Under the pieces are notes generated by a model. The model made no database searches. It saw only the letters and a program-made list of their open reading frames with translations, and had not been told where the DNA came from. Positions 12,958 to 24,468 of a stretch of DNA of 64,000 bases are shown piece by piece. Positions within the stretch are counted from its first letter, which is position 1; every line of letters starts with the position of its first letter. This DNA is from Agaricus subrufescens (taxonomy: Eukaryota; Basidiomycota; Agaricomycetes; Agaricales; Agaricaceae): the NCBI GenBank assembly GCA_029945375.1, contig CM057063.1, positions 806,001 through 870,000 on the forward strand, written 5' to 3'. Position numbers and translations under genes: made by a program.

Positions 12958-15689
12958 GGCGGAAAGGTAGAGCTAAGAACTAGATGACCAGTAACAGTCA
13001 GCGGTAGGAAAAATCGCTGGAGTCTCCAGTCCGGATGTTTGGCGTTTTATACCTACCGCTCCAGTCCTTTTTTTCGCCTTACGGTGCGGGCCATATTGAG
13101 ACAGCCCAATGTTGAATTGTCAGGGACCTAGCCTCGTCTATCGCATCGCCAGTTAGTGAACAGTGATCGGCACAGAGTGACAAGGAAATGGCAAGGGTGT
13201 CAATGAGAGAGCACAGAGTAAACAAGCGACCAAAAAAACAGTGTCGGGAAAAGTGGAGTATCGATGCCGAAGATGACTTGGCAACACGGTCAAGGTACGC
13301 AAAAGTCAAATTTAGCGATTCCCGGCGTAGGCGGTGTACTCCAATAACGTTCAGCGAAGAGACAACGATCCTGTTGCTCATTTGTCGCAGGGTTAATTGT
13401 GGTTTCCCCAACAAAGTTCGAGGAATGATGTGATGAGATGACCGATTACCGAGCGTGGGTTTAATGCCGTCAGCGACCACAATTACCAAATTTGGGAATA
13501 CAGCCTAAATTTAGTTCTTCCCTCATTGCATCTTTTTGTTTGCAACACACCTATCATAAAATCATATAATGATTAATGTCACTCCTTCAAAAAAGCGTAG
13601 TCCTCGGGTTACGCAGTGCTTGATTTGCTCCTTCTCCAAACATGAATGTAAACGTGCATGCGTGCATCAAATAACCGCCCAATGACGGACATACGAAAGT
13701 TGACCTTTTTTTTCCCTTATGGGACTTTTTTCCCCCCCTAAATCTAATTTGTCATTCCGATAGCGGCCTGACGTGACCCGGTAAGTCACGAATATGTGTT
13801 GATTTCAATGTTGGAGTAACAAAGCCCCGGCAATCAGGGTAGTGTTATAGAGCCTAACGTCAGGCACTGCTGTCATTGTGGTGTCGGGCATCTCGTATTA
13901 TAAGTGATAAGACATAAGGCTTGGCTATCACAAATAGTGCCTGCTCACCAAACAAACCCTTACTTGACCTGCGTCACTTTTATCGCACTGTTGGCGAAGA
14001 TTCTACTCACGAGTCTACTCACATGCTTGATGGCAGAGCCGCTACTCTCAATCGAGTCTAATAGGTTTCGTGCTCGTCTATGTTTTTTTGAAGAGTTGTA
14101 GATTTTCTGTGTTTATGTCCATCCGTCATCAAAGGCCCGATGAAACCATTGGAACCAAATTGGAACTTTCAAAAATATCGGAAAATTGAATATAACAATC
14201 TGTTGATGGGAATACTTTCGGGGATATTAGAACCTGCGCTGAGCTTATTGATATTCACCTGGGTTTCCAACGTCAAGCCCGAATTTCTTTACCTAGATTT
14301 TCCGGTTTTATTGGCAACATCCCGAGGAAAATGAATCAAGGCTCGCAAAAGTAATTTATCAACCGTAAATAATAGGTAAGCTGCAAAATGCTCTCGGTAC
14401 CAACGCTAGACCTCAAGGCGTAGTGATGGCACAAAATTGTCCGTCGCGACGTCTGACCATGCTGTCCATGAGCAATCTAAGAGGCTCCAACGCATCGGAC
14501 CTAAGCCGCCGCCGGTAGCGACTGGAGTATGCCGACATCCGGCTTTGCCTCGCTTGAGAGCCGAGCAGTTGGGGAGAGATCTAGGAGAGATCATTACTTT
14601 CATTTGGATGTGCAATGTGCACCAATCACTTACAATTTTCAGTTTCTCAGTTAGAATGATGCGGCGCTTACAACGTACGCCAGTCCCTGATTTTGCATTG
14701 CTATGAGCAAGGGCTGCCGTTGCATCATTGGGGGGGTATTCCAGCCGGCACGTGTACCCCGAAGCTGGGGCATCTAGAAACCCAAGTTCTCAGAATTCAC
14801 CTCAGGTACATCGGGGTCGTTCCAGAGAAGTCGTATGATGTTCGCGATCACGGCGTGGTAGGCATGAGACCAACCAAGCAACGATCTGCAGGCTCGTCAC
14901 AAAACATGAACATTGGAGTTGTATTGGAATCATCGCTTCTGATGATGGTGCCGAGAATAGGTTCGGGTCAGTTTGGGAAAGTTTTAGCCTTCCCACTCTC
15001 GCGGCATGGAGGGACCCAGGGAATCTCTCAATTTGAGCTCCAATTTGATTTTTAAGGGCTTGGCAGTGACTCGGCGTGATTCCTCATGTATGATCGATTT
15101 TGGAGTCGAGTTTATTCTTCTGCAACCTGGGTCACGATGTGTAAAACGAGAGAAAAACTTGGCTTGGCTCAAGTTGCCAAGCTTTGCTGCGTTCAACGCC
15201 AAGGGTAGCCAGGAATCCGACTTATATATATGAAAGACAATGTTAATTCAACAACGCTCCAACTCTCATTTTCTCAATTCGACTGGAAAAGGACCTGTCA
15301 AACTCAAGATCTGAATGAAGAGCGGATCGTGGCGCTTTCAATACACGACTTCGCTTAATGACAGGAACGGATTTTAGTCTGAAGACACTTTGCTGTCTGA
15401 GCCTGTCTCTATACACTCAGAAGATCTTGACGTCGTGTCATCCGTGTCATTGGGATATCCGGGTTGAATCTGGATATTGTTTAATTAAAAAGCTTATGGA
15501 GTGGAATTGTCTTGGCTCAAAGAAAAGGTTGTTCGCGTTAACACGGGTTGATCGGTGTTACCACAGTAGGAGGCGCGGAGGAGGCAGTATCATAGTGGTT
15601 CAAGTAGGTCAAGCTGGAATTTTGTGGATCTAACCAAAGGTAGGAGCTATACTTAATGGAGATCGCACCTTATTTGCCGCAGCATGCCG
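12958..15689. other. Intergenic; scattered coding-like scraps, no gene model
   Basis: The first few hundred bases are the upstream region of the minus-strand lactonase-like gene. Between about 14400 and 15050 several short segments look coding on one strand or the other. One is a 65-codon open stretch at 14409-14613 bounded by CTAG and GTGCAC; another is a minus-strand piece around 14790-14890 reading LLWNDPDVPE. I could not connect them into a phased chain or assign them to a family. Treat as relics or an undetected intron-rich gene. Confidence 0.4.
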
Positions 15690-16240
15690 CGAGATCCTGC
15701 AAACATTGTGGTTGGTAGTCTTTTGATTCCTGGAAGATAGAACTGGGTTTTTTTTTGCTGTCTACAGCGTGTTGAGCATCTTGCGGAACTATCATATCAA
15801 ACCACGATCCAAGTATGTCTTTGAGCAGACCAGCCGTCGTATGCATAGGAGGAGGCTTGATATTCATCAAGCCAAGAAGAGTAGGCTCCCGAACCACATT
15901 TCTTGGCCGTCCTCTTGGGTATGCGACTCCAGGTATTTCACCATTGCTTTACTGTTTCAGATGTGCCTCAGGTATGTGCAGAATATGCGGAGGATTGAAG
16001 ACACACTCGTCATCAGTGCTCGGTGAGCATATCGCTGTTCGTCGGTTATTCGCTGATTATTCGCTCCCCGATCGCACTAAGGATCCGCGGTGGACAGTTA
16101 GAGTCAACCTCGGGCATAATCACGCAAACTAAACATTGACACAAACCCATGTAGTATGATTATCGTTCGTGGCGTTCGTGGCGATACAGCTCGTTGCGAC
16201 CATTCTTATTTTGTACAAGTGTAAGGCATGTCAGTATGGC
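15690..16240 (+). pseudogene. Decayed partial copy of the uridine kinase gene (exons 1-4)
   Basis: This stretch aligns by eye with 17190-17670 of the intact uridine kinase gene, in order and including introns. CAAGTATGTCTTTGAGCAG matches CAAGCATGTTTTGAGCGG. CGTCCTCTTGGGTATG matches CGACCTCCTTGGTATG at the exon 1 donor. GGATCCGCGGTGGACAG matches the P-loop GGATCCGCGAGTGGAAAG with a lost base. GTACAAGTGTAAGGC matches the exon 4 donor CACAAGTAAGGC. The P-loop is frameshifted and exon 1 has stops, so it cannot make the kinase. The order suggests a direct tandem duplication whose upstream copy lost function. Limits are approximate, and weak similarity may run on to about 16290. Confidence 0.72.
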
Positions 16241-17117
16241 ACAGGTGTGGCAGTACCATTTACGAGAGGAGGTATTGACTCGACTTTCCAATAATCTTGT
16301 ACTTGGAACTATGCGTGCTGAGTGCGGAGACAACGCTTAGCCAAGGCCAGTCGGTCAGCTGCTAGCTGCTTAGCGGACCTTGAACCAGTCTAGCGACAGC
16401 CGCGGGGAGGGGAATCGTAGAGGAAATCGATTATCTGCATACTGCTTCTTGAACCACCTCTCGGAGTTCTTACCAAACTCTTGAGAGTGGCATATCGAAA
16501 ATGCACTCCTTCGTGCCCGACAAAGGCCTTAGGTTCTCGAGTATCATGACTATTGACCATGGAGCAGAGTCACGAATGTCTTACTTTACGGGCTTCGCGG
16601 CAGAATCGGACGATACCTAGCACATTCATGTATACCAAAACGGCGTCGTGTCGTTTGTCATGCAGGATATTGCTTTGCAGCACCGAGATTTCGTGAGCAG
16701 GTAGTGAGACGGTACAAGGCGACAGAACGTTCCAGTTGGACTTAGTAAAGTTATTCCCTATCCAGGCAGTATTGATTCCTGGACAACTTTAGATAGAAGC
16801 TTCGTTGCCGTCCAGGCAGACCTACTTATAAGTCAGTAACGGATCTTGAGAACGGTGCCTTCTAAAGGTGTCTTCTCAAGACGTTTTCAGCTGCCCAAGA
16901 GAGTGTGACCAGTATCAATAGGTTATCAATGGGTGTTGACGTTGTGTGGGAATGATTCTTACCACTGTTAACTATCACCTACTTGTCACAATCCACGAAT
17001 GGAACGAGCCTCAAGTTTTGAAGAAGCACTATGAGGTGTAGGAGCTATGCTTTAAGTTGAGGACTTTGTCTACCACCAGATTCGCCAACCACGGGTTAGT
17101 AATTTTGATGATTTATC
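16241..17117. other. Intergenic upstream of the uridine kinase
   Basis: No gene or element recognised. It separates the decayed copy from the intact gene and would contain the uridine kinase promoter and any missed 5' exon. Confidence 0.45.
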
Positions 17118-19560
17118 ATGCGGACTGCAGAACCGCTTGCGTACCTGTCACAGTACAACATCGACAGCGTGGTGATGGCGACCCTTCCTATAGGCCTCAC
17201 GGAAACAGCTATGTCCAACCAGATGCTCAAGCATGTTTTGAGCGGCCCCCCCGTCATGTTGGCTTCGCCGAACCCTCCAGGGAGGGACTTGAAACTTTTC
17301 CAGCCCAAGAAGAATACAGTGCTAGTGTCGCACGGCCGACCTCCTTGGTATGTGATTCCTATCGGTACACATCAATCAGCTTATTGCCACAAATATTTCC
17401 AGGTATGGAGAGGATGGTAGTCTCATTGGGAATGCATTTGTGATTGGAGTAGCAGGTGAGTAGATGAATCATGATGTTCATTGGGTGTTCTTAATTTACC
17501 CGCTAATACTAATCTTAGGAGGATCCGCGAGTGGAAAGGTAGCTAGTCCAAGCCACCTTCGGGCTTAATCGTGCAAACCAAATCTGTGAAACAGACACAC
17601 GTAGCGAGAGAAATTGTTCGTGCGCTGGGTTCTATCCCGACTGTCATCATTCTGTCACAAGTAAGGCTTTAGCACATTTTATTGTCGATATATTCATCGG
17701 GTTTGGACAGGATAGTTTTTACAAATTCCACTCGCCGGAGGAGCTTGCATTGGCCCATGCGAACATGCTTGACTTTGATCATCCAGATGCTATTGACGTG
17801 CCTATGTTTGCGAATGTGCGTATAGGAATAATCCCTCACTCTTAATTTCGCTTACTCCGACTAGTGCCTCGCGGATCTTAAAGCATTTAAGCAATCAAAC
17901 ATTCCTGTCTATTCCTTTGCTCAGCATCAACGACTAGAGGAGACCAAATATCTCTATGGTGCTACGGTCATTATCGGTAGGCTATCCTTTGAATTGTCCC
18001 GACTCGGATCTAAGGGAAATTTTCGGACATTTTACAGCTGAAGGGATCTTGGCGTTGCACGACCCAGCATTACGAGCTTTGTACGATCTTAAGGCGAGTC
18101 ATTGTCCGTTACTAGTAATGAATTATTATCCTTATCCTTGACATAGATCTTTGTGCAATGCGACTCGGACTTGATGCTCGCCCGGCGTATCAAAAGGGAT
18201 ATCAAAGAACGGGCTCGCAGCGTTGAAGGCATTCTAGATCAGTACGGGCTAAGGTAGATGGCCAGGGACTTGTATCTGATTTGTTGACAGATATCTTCGC
18301 TACGTGAAGCCTTCATATGACAATTTTGTGCGCCCTACAGCTTCTCACGCCGATATTGTGAGTGCAAACTTACGCATGAAGTCCCGAATAAGCCTGATAT
18401 GCACCTTAGATCGTACCTGGTCATAATAATGCTGTTGCCATTGAACTCATATGCACCCATGTGAGGCGTCAACTACAGGAACGCTCAAACAAATTCCGCG
18501 AAAAGATAGCTATTCCTCGACTTCATAGCGACTCAAGGCTCAATTTTTCCCCGCCATCATATACTCCCGAGGAACTCGATTTGACTGTCCTCCCCCCTAC
18601 AACGCAACTCCAGGTAAAAATTAGCATTTTTGAGAGATCAATAATATACCTAATGCATGAGATCGTTCTGGCAGGGCATCTTCACGATTTTACGGGACAA
18701 GACATGCAGTCGTCAAGACTTTGTGTTCTTCGTTGATCGCCTTTCTACGATTCTTGTTGAACATGCTTTACAACATCTCCCATATGTACCGAAGACCGTG
18801 GTAACTCCGGTCGGCATTGAGGCGCACGGCAAGCAACTAGATGCAATGGTAATGAAGCTCCCTTGCTTGGCACCGCAGCTGACCAGATCCTGTAGTATAC
18901 GTGTGGTGTGTGCATCCAACGGTCGTACGTCACACTGTTCAGGAGATGCCGTGATTTTATTCTGAGTCCTTATTTTAGCGGTGGCACTCTTGAGCGTGGA
19001 TTTCGGCGGGTTATACGCGACGTACCCATGGGGTCTCTGCTGATACAATCTGATGCGGTCACGGGTGAACCTATGTGTCTACAGGTTAAGCTGCCGGACT
19101 ACGTACGATACCGCCACACAGCAGCGAACACCTGGGTTTTCATACTAGATGCACAGGTAAGCTCTATGTTTGTTGAAGTGCGCTCGTGTTGTGAATTTCG
19201 GGTCCTAGATCGGTACGGGAGCGGCGGCGTTCATGTCCATCCGCATTCTTCTCGACCATGGCGTTAAGGAGGAGCATATCGTGTTTGTAACGTTCCTTGT
19301 GGCTCGCAACGGGGGTGTATCTACCCTCCGTCGTGCTTTCCCCAAGGTCAAAATTGTCTGCGCTGAAGTCGACGATGATATGGAAGAAGGATGGTTGGAG
19401 GGAGTCCAAGATGAGATCACAAATCCAGACGGAGTCGGGAGGAAGGTATGGATTATGCAACCTGGGATGGGACAGATAGGTAAGATTTTTCTCATGTTGG
19501 TTTTTGAATTTTTGGTTGAGATGACACGATACTTGCGAAGGGGATCGTTATTATCTTTAA
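17118..19560 (+). CDS. URK1: Uridine kinase with C-terminal UPRT-like domain
   Basis: Fifteen exons (17118-17347, 17403-17455, 17519-17538, 17595-17660, 17711-17815, 17865-17976, 18038-18093, 18147-18253, 18291-18357, 18410-18613, 18675-18848, 18896-18921, 18979-19156, 19209-19479, 19541-19560) give 562 residues in one frame. The enzyme phosphorylates uridine and cytidine to UMP and CMP in the pyrimidine salvage pathway. Visible landmarks: Walker A GGSASGK (K101), DSFYK, LDFDHPDAID, AEGILALHD, NKFREKI, and a uracil phosphoribosyltransferase-like half with GTGAAAFMSIRILLDHG, FVTFLVAR and the terminal GMGQIGDRYYL. Intron 7 is a GC-AG intron (donor GCGAGT). At exon 8/9 a few extra residues (GLRY) precede the conserved LRYVKPSYDNF, so that donor may differ. 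The start could instead be the ATG at 17211. Confidence 0.9.
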
Positions 19561-20756
19561 ATGAAGTTACCCGAATGTTCTTCTTGTTTGCCTGCCCACG
19601 ATATGATCGTCTATCAACTTTTAAAGCGTTGTCTCGTAACATCTGAGGACCTTCGACGACCTGGAATCAGGGTAGAGATTCCAAGAAGGTTCCCCAGGTG
19701 GCTATTTAAGCACACTCGCATGGCCATATGTCTGTTCCGGTACCCTCTACTACACTGAATGACTGGGATTTAAACGAACGCTCACTATACCTACCTGTCT
19801 ATGACTGAAACACTTTCAAAATGAAATACCTGAAAAATGAAAGACATAGTTTCTGGTCCGTACCCACCATGAGTATTGTTGGAAAGGCTACCTTCTTGCC
19901 TCCATATCTACGCCCCGTAGTACAGGGTCCTTATCGAGGTTTTGACCGGAAAGTCTATCACTAACGGGTAAAGGTGCTGTTCTTACATACCGAGTAGGTG
20001 GTGCTACCACCGCACGAGGTAAGCGGCGCCTGTCTTATCATCATAATGATCTTTTTTTGGTCAGCATAAGTGTATTCAGGGTCAATGAGAGTGGAGCTAA
20101 GTTTGACAGAGACTGCCAGGAATGACGGAACTGGTCCAATGGTAAGTCTAGCTGAAAGGGGAACTATACATTTTTTCAAGACAAATCGTTGATGTGTTGG
20201 GATTTGTGGAGTGCGTTTGGTCGGTGCTCTTTCATCGCCTTGATATAACACACCACTGCACATTTCCGAGCCTTCAATCCAGAATGTAGTTATCTTTTGG
20301 ATTTACACTCCTTCCCTCAGTGAGTAGTATGCATTCCACTGTCAGCTACTTGGTGTTAAGCCTCATCGAAACTAGGAACGTGGATGGAAAGAACTGGTCC
20401 CGGAGCGTATTAGTCAGTCAAATGTGTATGTGGAGTATCTATAGTCCCGAATTCAAATGGAATCCCTGCGCGGCCGGAAGATGTTGATCTTTGAGCTGAT
20501 CTTAGGGAGGATAGAGAGTATGCATTCGAATTACGGAACGTTGGTAGAATGATGGTGGCCACTTACTCGGGTCAACTCCACCGATCACTGATTCAGGAAT
20601 ACCCTCAACAAGTTTACTCGACTTTCAACACACATGTCTAGAAGGCGTGCTTGAGATCATCATCATATTGAATTAGAAATCTATTTAGCTTAAAGGCTGA
20701 GATGTGATTACATTAGTTGTGTATTGTGAGTCGGGAATGTACGAAGATAGAATGGC
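19561..20756. other. Intergenic between convergent genes
   Basis: The region lies 3' of both the uridine kinase (plus) and the RMND1-like gene (minus). A 100-codon minus-strand frame (19961-20263) is open but has no recognisable motif or supported splice partners. A minus-strand stretch near 20565-20610 is coding-like before a GTAAGT. Neither is strong enough to call. Confidence 0.4.
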
Positions 20757-22168
20757 CTAGGCGTGCCGAGGTTGAGGTTGCTCCTCCTCTTCTTTACTTC
20801 CTGTCAGTAAATGCCATAACTCTGGGCCATCACGAATTAAAGCCTTAAGAGACTGTTAAACCTGCTGTTTCTGAGGGCCGAATCTAACAAACTCACGATG
20901 ACGACTTCGACAGCGATCAGGGCGATGATAACTAGTTCCATCGAGTGTGTTGATGACTTGAGTGAATAAAATTAGCAAGCAATCGGAATTAGAAAGAATT
21001 CACCATACTTCTGTTAGTAGCTGTCGGAGGACAGATTGAGCCTAAGGATGAGCACAGTAAGTTTTAGGCCGAGAATCAGATGGGAAGCACGGACCTCTGC
21101 TGCATAAGTAATTTTGTCGTTCACGGAAGCCGTCCGTGCCTTGACCTCGAGAGCGTCACTCAACGATTTGAAGTAACCTGTGTAAGTTGAATTCAATTAA
21201 AAAGTCAGGGAAGGCAGCGAGTATCCGAAACTTGCGTTCTAGTTCCGGTTCGGCCCAATAGAAGTCCGGTACGTCACTGAAGTTCTCCCTGTTGAGGTTC
21301 AATCCCTGTCTAAACTTCATAAGTTGGCCCAATTTCTTGATGAGTTGAGTTCTGCCCATCCCAGGTTTTCCAGTTTGTTCCAAGGAGCGCGGCAGCGAGG
21401 CCATAGAAGTGAGGTAATCATCCAAGGAAACCTCTATGGTAGATAGCGCGGTGGAACGTGAGAGAGCTTGAGAGTAAGCATATCGAGCGAGAAGGCTTTC
21501 TGTTGGGAAAGCCATGGGTGGTAATTTAGTTGGCATTAGCGAAGGCTCATTCAAAGACGATGTTTGTCCAAGTATTATGAGGTCTCCTTGAACGCGGGTT
21601 GGTCTGGATAGAGTTGAGAATGCAGGGAAGATGTTCAGTGTATAATTACATACTCTGATGGGTCAACGGCAAACTCTAGTTCTTCGTCTTCCATGTCCCG
21701 CAGTGGGCCTACTTGCAAACCAGCAGCCTTATCAATGACTTGCTCTTTGAAAGCTAAGGCTTCTTCTTCTCCAAGGCCCCAACAAACGTAGCTTCCGTTT
21801 GAGAACACGAATACCTCTCCTTCTCGTCCGTTCTTGCCGGTCCATTTAGGAATCCACCAGGATTCATGAAGGGCCTGCGAGCGATCTGGGAGGTCTGGAT
21901 GATTGCGGAGTCGAGAGAGCAGGTACCGCTCAGCGGTAGCGAGGGTGAAGACAGGTTGAATGTCGCTCCGAGTGGGTGTCGGATTCACTCGTATAGGTAG
22001 CGATTCTGATGCAGATCGCCGGAGGGATGTCGTTGACTTTGGTTTTGGTTTGGCATCCGAGTCCTGGAGGGCCCCTTTCTTTGTGGTATATGGCCTAAAG
22101 TGCAGTGCAGGACGGAGAGGTCTGGCTGGAGTCCACCCAGTAGTCGGACGACACAGCGCTCGGAGCAT
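20757..22168 (-). CDS. Mitochondrial RMND1/MRX10-type DUF155 protein
   Basis: Six exons (22168-21654, 21603-21236, 21177-21095, 21041-21009, 20956-20897, 20852-20757) give 384 residues. The N-terminus (MLRALCRPTTGWTPARPLR) looks like a mitochondrial presequence. Family landmarks: YVCWGLGEEEA, EELEFAVDP, GDLIILG, a long helical segment with DFYWAEPELE, ALEVKARTASVNDKITYAAE, and a C-terminal membrane helix (MELVIIALIAVEVVI, about 339-353). RMND1 in animals and Mrx10 in yeast are inner-membrane proteins associated with the mitochondrial ribosome and mitochondrial translation. The second intron is a GC-AG intron (GCAAGT, 58 nt); using it restores the conserved ERYFKSLSDALEV join, whereas reading through gives a stop. 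A further ATG upstream at 22243 is in frame but would spoil the presequence. Confidence 0.88.
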
Positions 22169-22391
22169 TTCACAAAAGTCAGAACGAGATTGGTTCTCAC
22201 GCTTATGATGGGGGACTTTGGACAGATTTATTAATAGCAACAACTTCAGTGACAGTGACTTGGGCCAGCATCATGGAAGACACGCGGCGCGTCTTCAGCA
22301 CTTAGTAGCCACCCTTCCTAGGTCTTTGACTTTGCTTAGAACCAACGTCGCAAGATTGTCAGCTCCGCTTTAAACCACTCTGCCCGCCTCC
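22169..22391. promoter_or_regulatory. Short divergent intergenic region
   Basis: Only about 220 bases separate the start codons of the minus-strand RMND1-like gene and the plus-strand GTPase A, so the promoters must overlap or the 5' UTRs are short. No specific factor site was identified. Confidence 0.3.
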
Positions 22392-23679
22392 ATGGTATCA
22401 GCATAATTTTTTGTTTCCTCCCTAGGGCTGCATACCGACCAAACATCTAGCATTTCCAGGATCTTAATCCCGTTCGCGTGATAAAGGAAGAACTGGAGCC
22501 GGATGACCATATAATTGCGTGAGTGTTTCGTCGTTTCGTCTTATGTACCACCGATTATTCATCCTCTTAGTATCATGGGTCCTACGGGAGCCGGAAAGAG
22601 CACTGTATGTAAACTCACGTGTCAGGGAAGTGTCGTACCCTCATGCTCTGTCAGTTTATTGCAGCAGCGACGGGCCGCGACTTTGGAGTCGGTCATGGTC
22701 TCCAATCACACACCAGCCAGATGACGGCTATTCGAGTTAAACGAGGAAACAGTTATGTGGTCTTGGTCGACACACCAGGGTTTGATGATACTTATCTCTC
22801 GGACTACGATATTCTCAAGCTGGTCTCCGACTGGCTCCGTGAATCGTGCGTTTCGAGCACTTGTTCAGCTTGTTTTTTGAATGACCCAGACCCAGGCCTG
22901 ATAGCTCTGTACATTCCATCAAACTTTGTGGTATCCTCTACCTTCACCGCATTTCAGATAATCGCATGGGTGGTGCGACGATTAAAAACCTTGAAATGTT
23001 CCAGAAGCTTTGTGGAAAAGACCGGTTTGAAAGAGTCATTCTTACTACGACAATGTGGCCAGACGATCCATCGGACTACCACGAAGCCGTAGAGCGAGAA
23101 AAGGAACTCCAGGATGAATACTGGAAGATCATGATCCAGAAAGGTTCTCGCACTTCCCCTTTTGATGGAACGCAGGCCTCCGCATGGTCTATCCTCGATC
23201 CCCTGGTCAAGAAAGCCAAGCAGACGATCCTAATACAAAGGGAACTGAAAAAATCGTGGAAGGACGTTCCGGACACCGCAGCAGGAAAGCAACTTCATGG
23301 ATTCATTGGATCGATGGTTGAGCGACAAAAAGTCGCCTTGCGACAGCTACTAGACGAAATGGGAAAAACTACGGATCAAGAGATTAGAGATGTTTTGGTA
23401 AAGGAATGGCTATCCCTTCGGGACGAACAAGAAAAGGCTGTACGAGATGACCAGCGACTAGAGTCATGGGTCGGGCGGAGGTTCCTTAGAATTCTCATTC
23501 CCAAAGGCAAACATACACCCGCACAATTTCCCTATGAGGATCGTTGTCACGACCTGATTGTAGATATCACAAAGAACGACGAACAGTGCAATAGGATCTC
23601 TCAGCTGTCCGGGAACGATGCGGATACAATGTGCAGATTTATCGACTTGGTATGGTCCATGCTACCGAACTGCGCATGA
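22392..23679 (+). CDS. P-loop GTPase A (AIG1/GIMAP-like multicopy family)
   Basis: Model: 22392-22394 (initiator ATG alone), 22451-22518, 22571-22604, 22655-22845, 22905-23679; 356 residues. G1 reads GPTGAGKST, G3 DTPGFDD, then LYLHRISDNRMGG and, where G4 is expected, TTTMWPDD, followed by an alpha-helical tail rich in Glu and Lys. The 34-nt exon carrying the P-loop and its flanking intron phases are identical in all seven family members of this window. GTP binding is inferred from the motifs; the cellular role is unknown. The 56-nt first intron, leaving an ATG-only exon, is a guess forced by a stop upstream of exon 2. At the 3' end an alternative 77-nt intron (23555-23631 approximately) would replace the last ~40 residues with a charged helix running to 23891. 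Confidence 0.75.
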
Positions 23680-24468
23680 AACGGGGACTCATGTTCGTCA
23701 ATCAGGTTTTGCGCGACATGGAATCCAAGGGCGGGCAGAACCAATCACGCTTGCGTGAGTTACATGCGAAACTTAACTCAAAAGTGACTCGGGAACGCGA
23801 GTCCACTAGATCCACCCCTCCTCGAGAACACGAGCCCCGTGAGCACGAGTATACCCTTATTTTGATGTCGACGGTCGCTGATGTTCTCTAGGCACCAAAG
23901 CAAGTCATAGAAACTTATCGTTATCGTTGGGGAGTGAGCATCGGAGCACTCAACCCAAATTCAATGAAGTATACGAGTTACTTTTATCTGTAAGTCTCTT
24001 GAAGATGGTCTGACCGATGCTGACTGCCTTCGGCCTTAGATAATCAGGAATGACACAATCAAGTCCCCGACATGATGAATTCCGAGGCGCCAGGATCTGA
24101 CATCAATGCGTACTAGCTTCCAAAGGTTACGAACTCTCAACTAAGCCGTAGTTGTCACTCAGGAATGTAAATTTGTTCAATTGTATACTATACATCATTA
24201 GTCTTGAGTTGGAAAATCTGACATGGGAAGGAGACTAGGTTACTAGAGTACAGCATTGTTACAGATCAGTGGTATACGATAACCGTTGAGGTCTAAGGAC
24301 TCTGTCCTTGGAGTGTATGAAGAACGAGGGAAGGAAAGTTGGAGGGTATAAAACGTTGTTCGGTCACAGTAGGTTGAGCATCGGGGTGTTAGAAGACCTG
24401 CTTTGCAACCGAGAACAAACATTATAAACCATGAGCGTGCGTCATAAATGTAACTCGTTTACTGACCT
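23680..24468. other. Region between convergent GTPase genes A and B
   Basis: An 86-codon open frame ending at 23891 continues from inside GTPase A and encodes a charged helix (ELHAKLNSKVTRERE); it is probably an alternative or true C-terminus of A. The rest, about 23.9-24.47 kb, shows no gene. Confidence 0.45.

Noticed and set aside
14950..15000. Kinase glycine-loop-like GSGQFGKV on the plus strand
   Set aside because: No VAIK, HRD or DFG motifs follow on that strand within several kilobases; likely chance.
15585..15633. Tubulin-like IVVQVGQAG at the end of a short frame
   Set aside because: Stops at once, and no following tubulin exon or GTP-binding GGGTGSG motif is found nearby.
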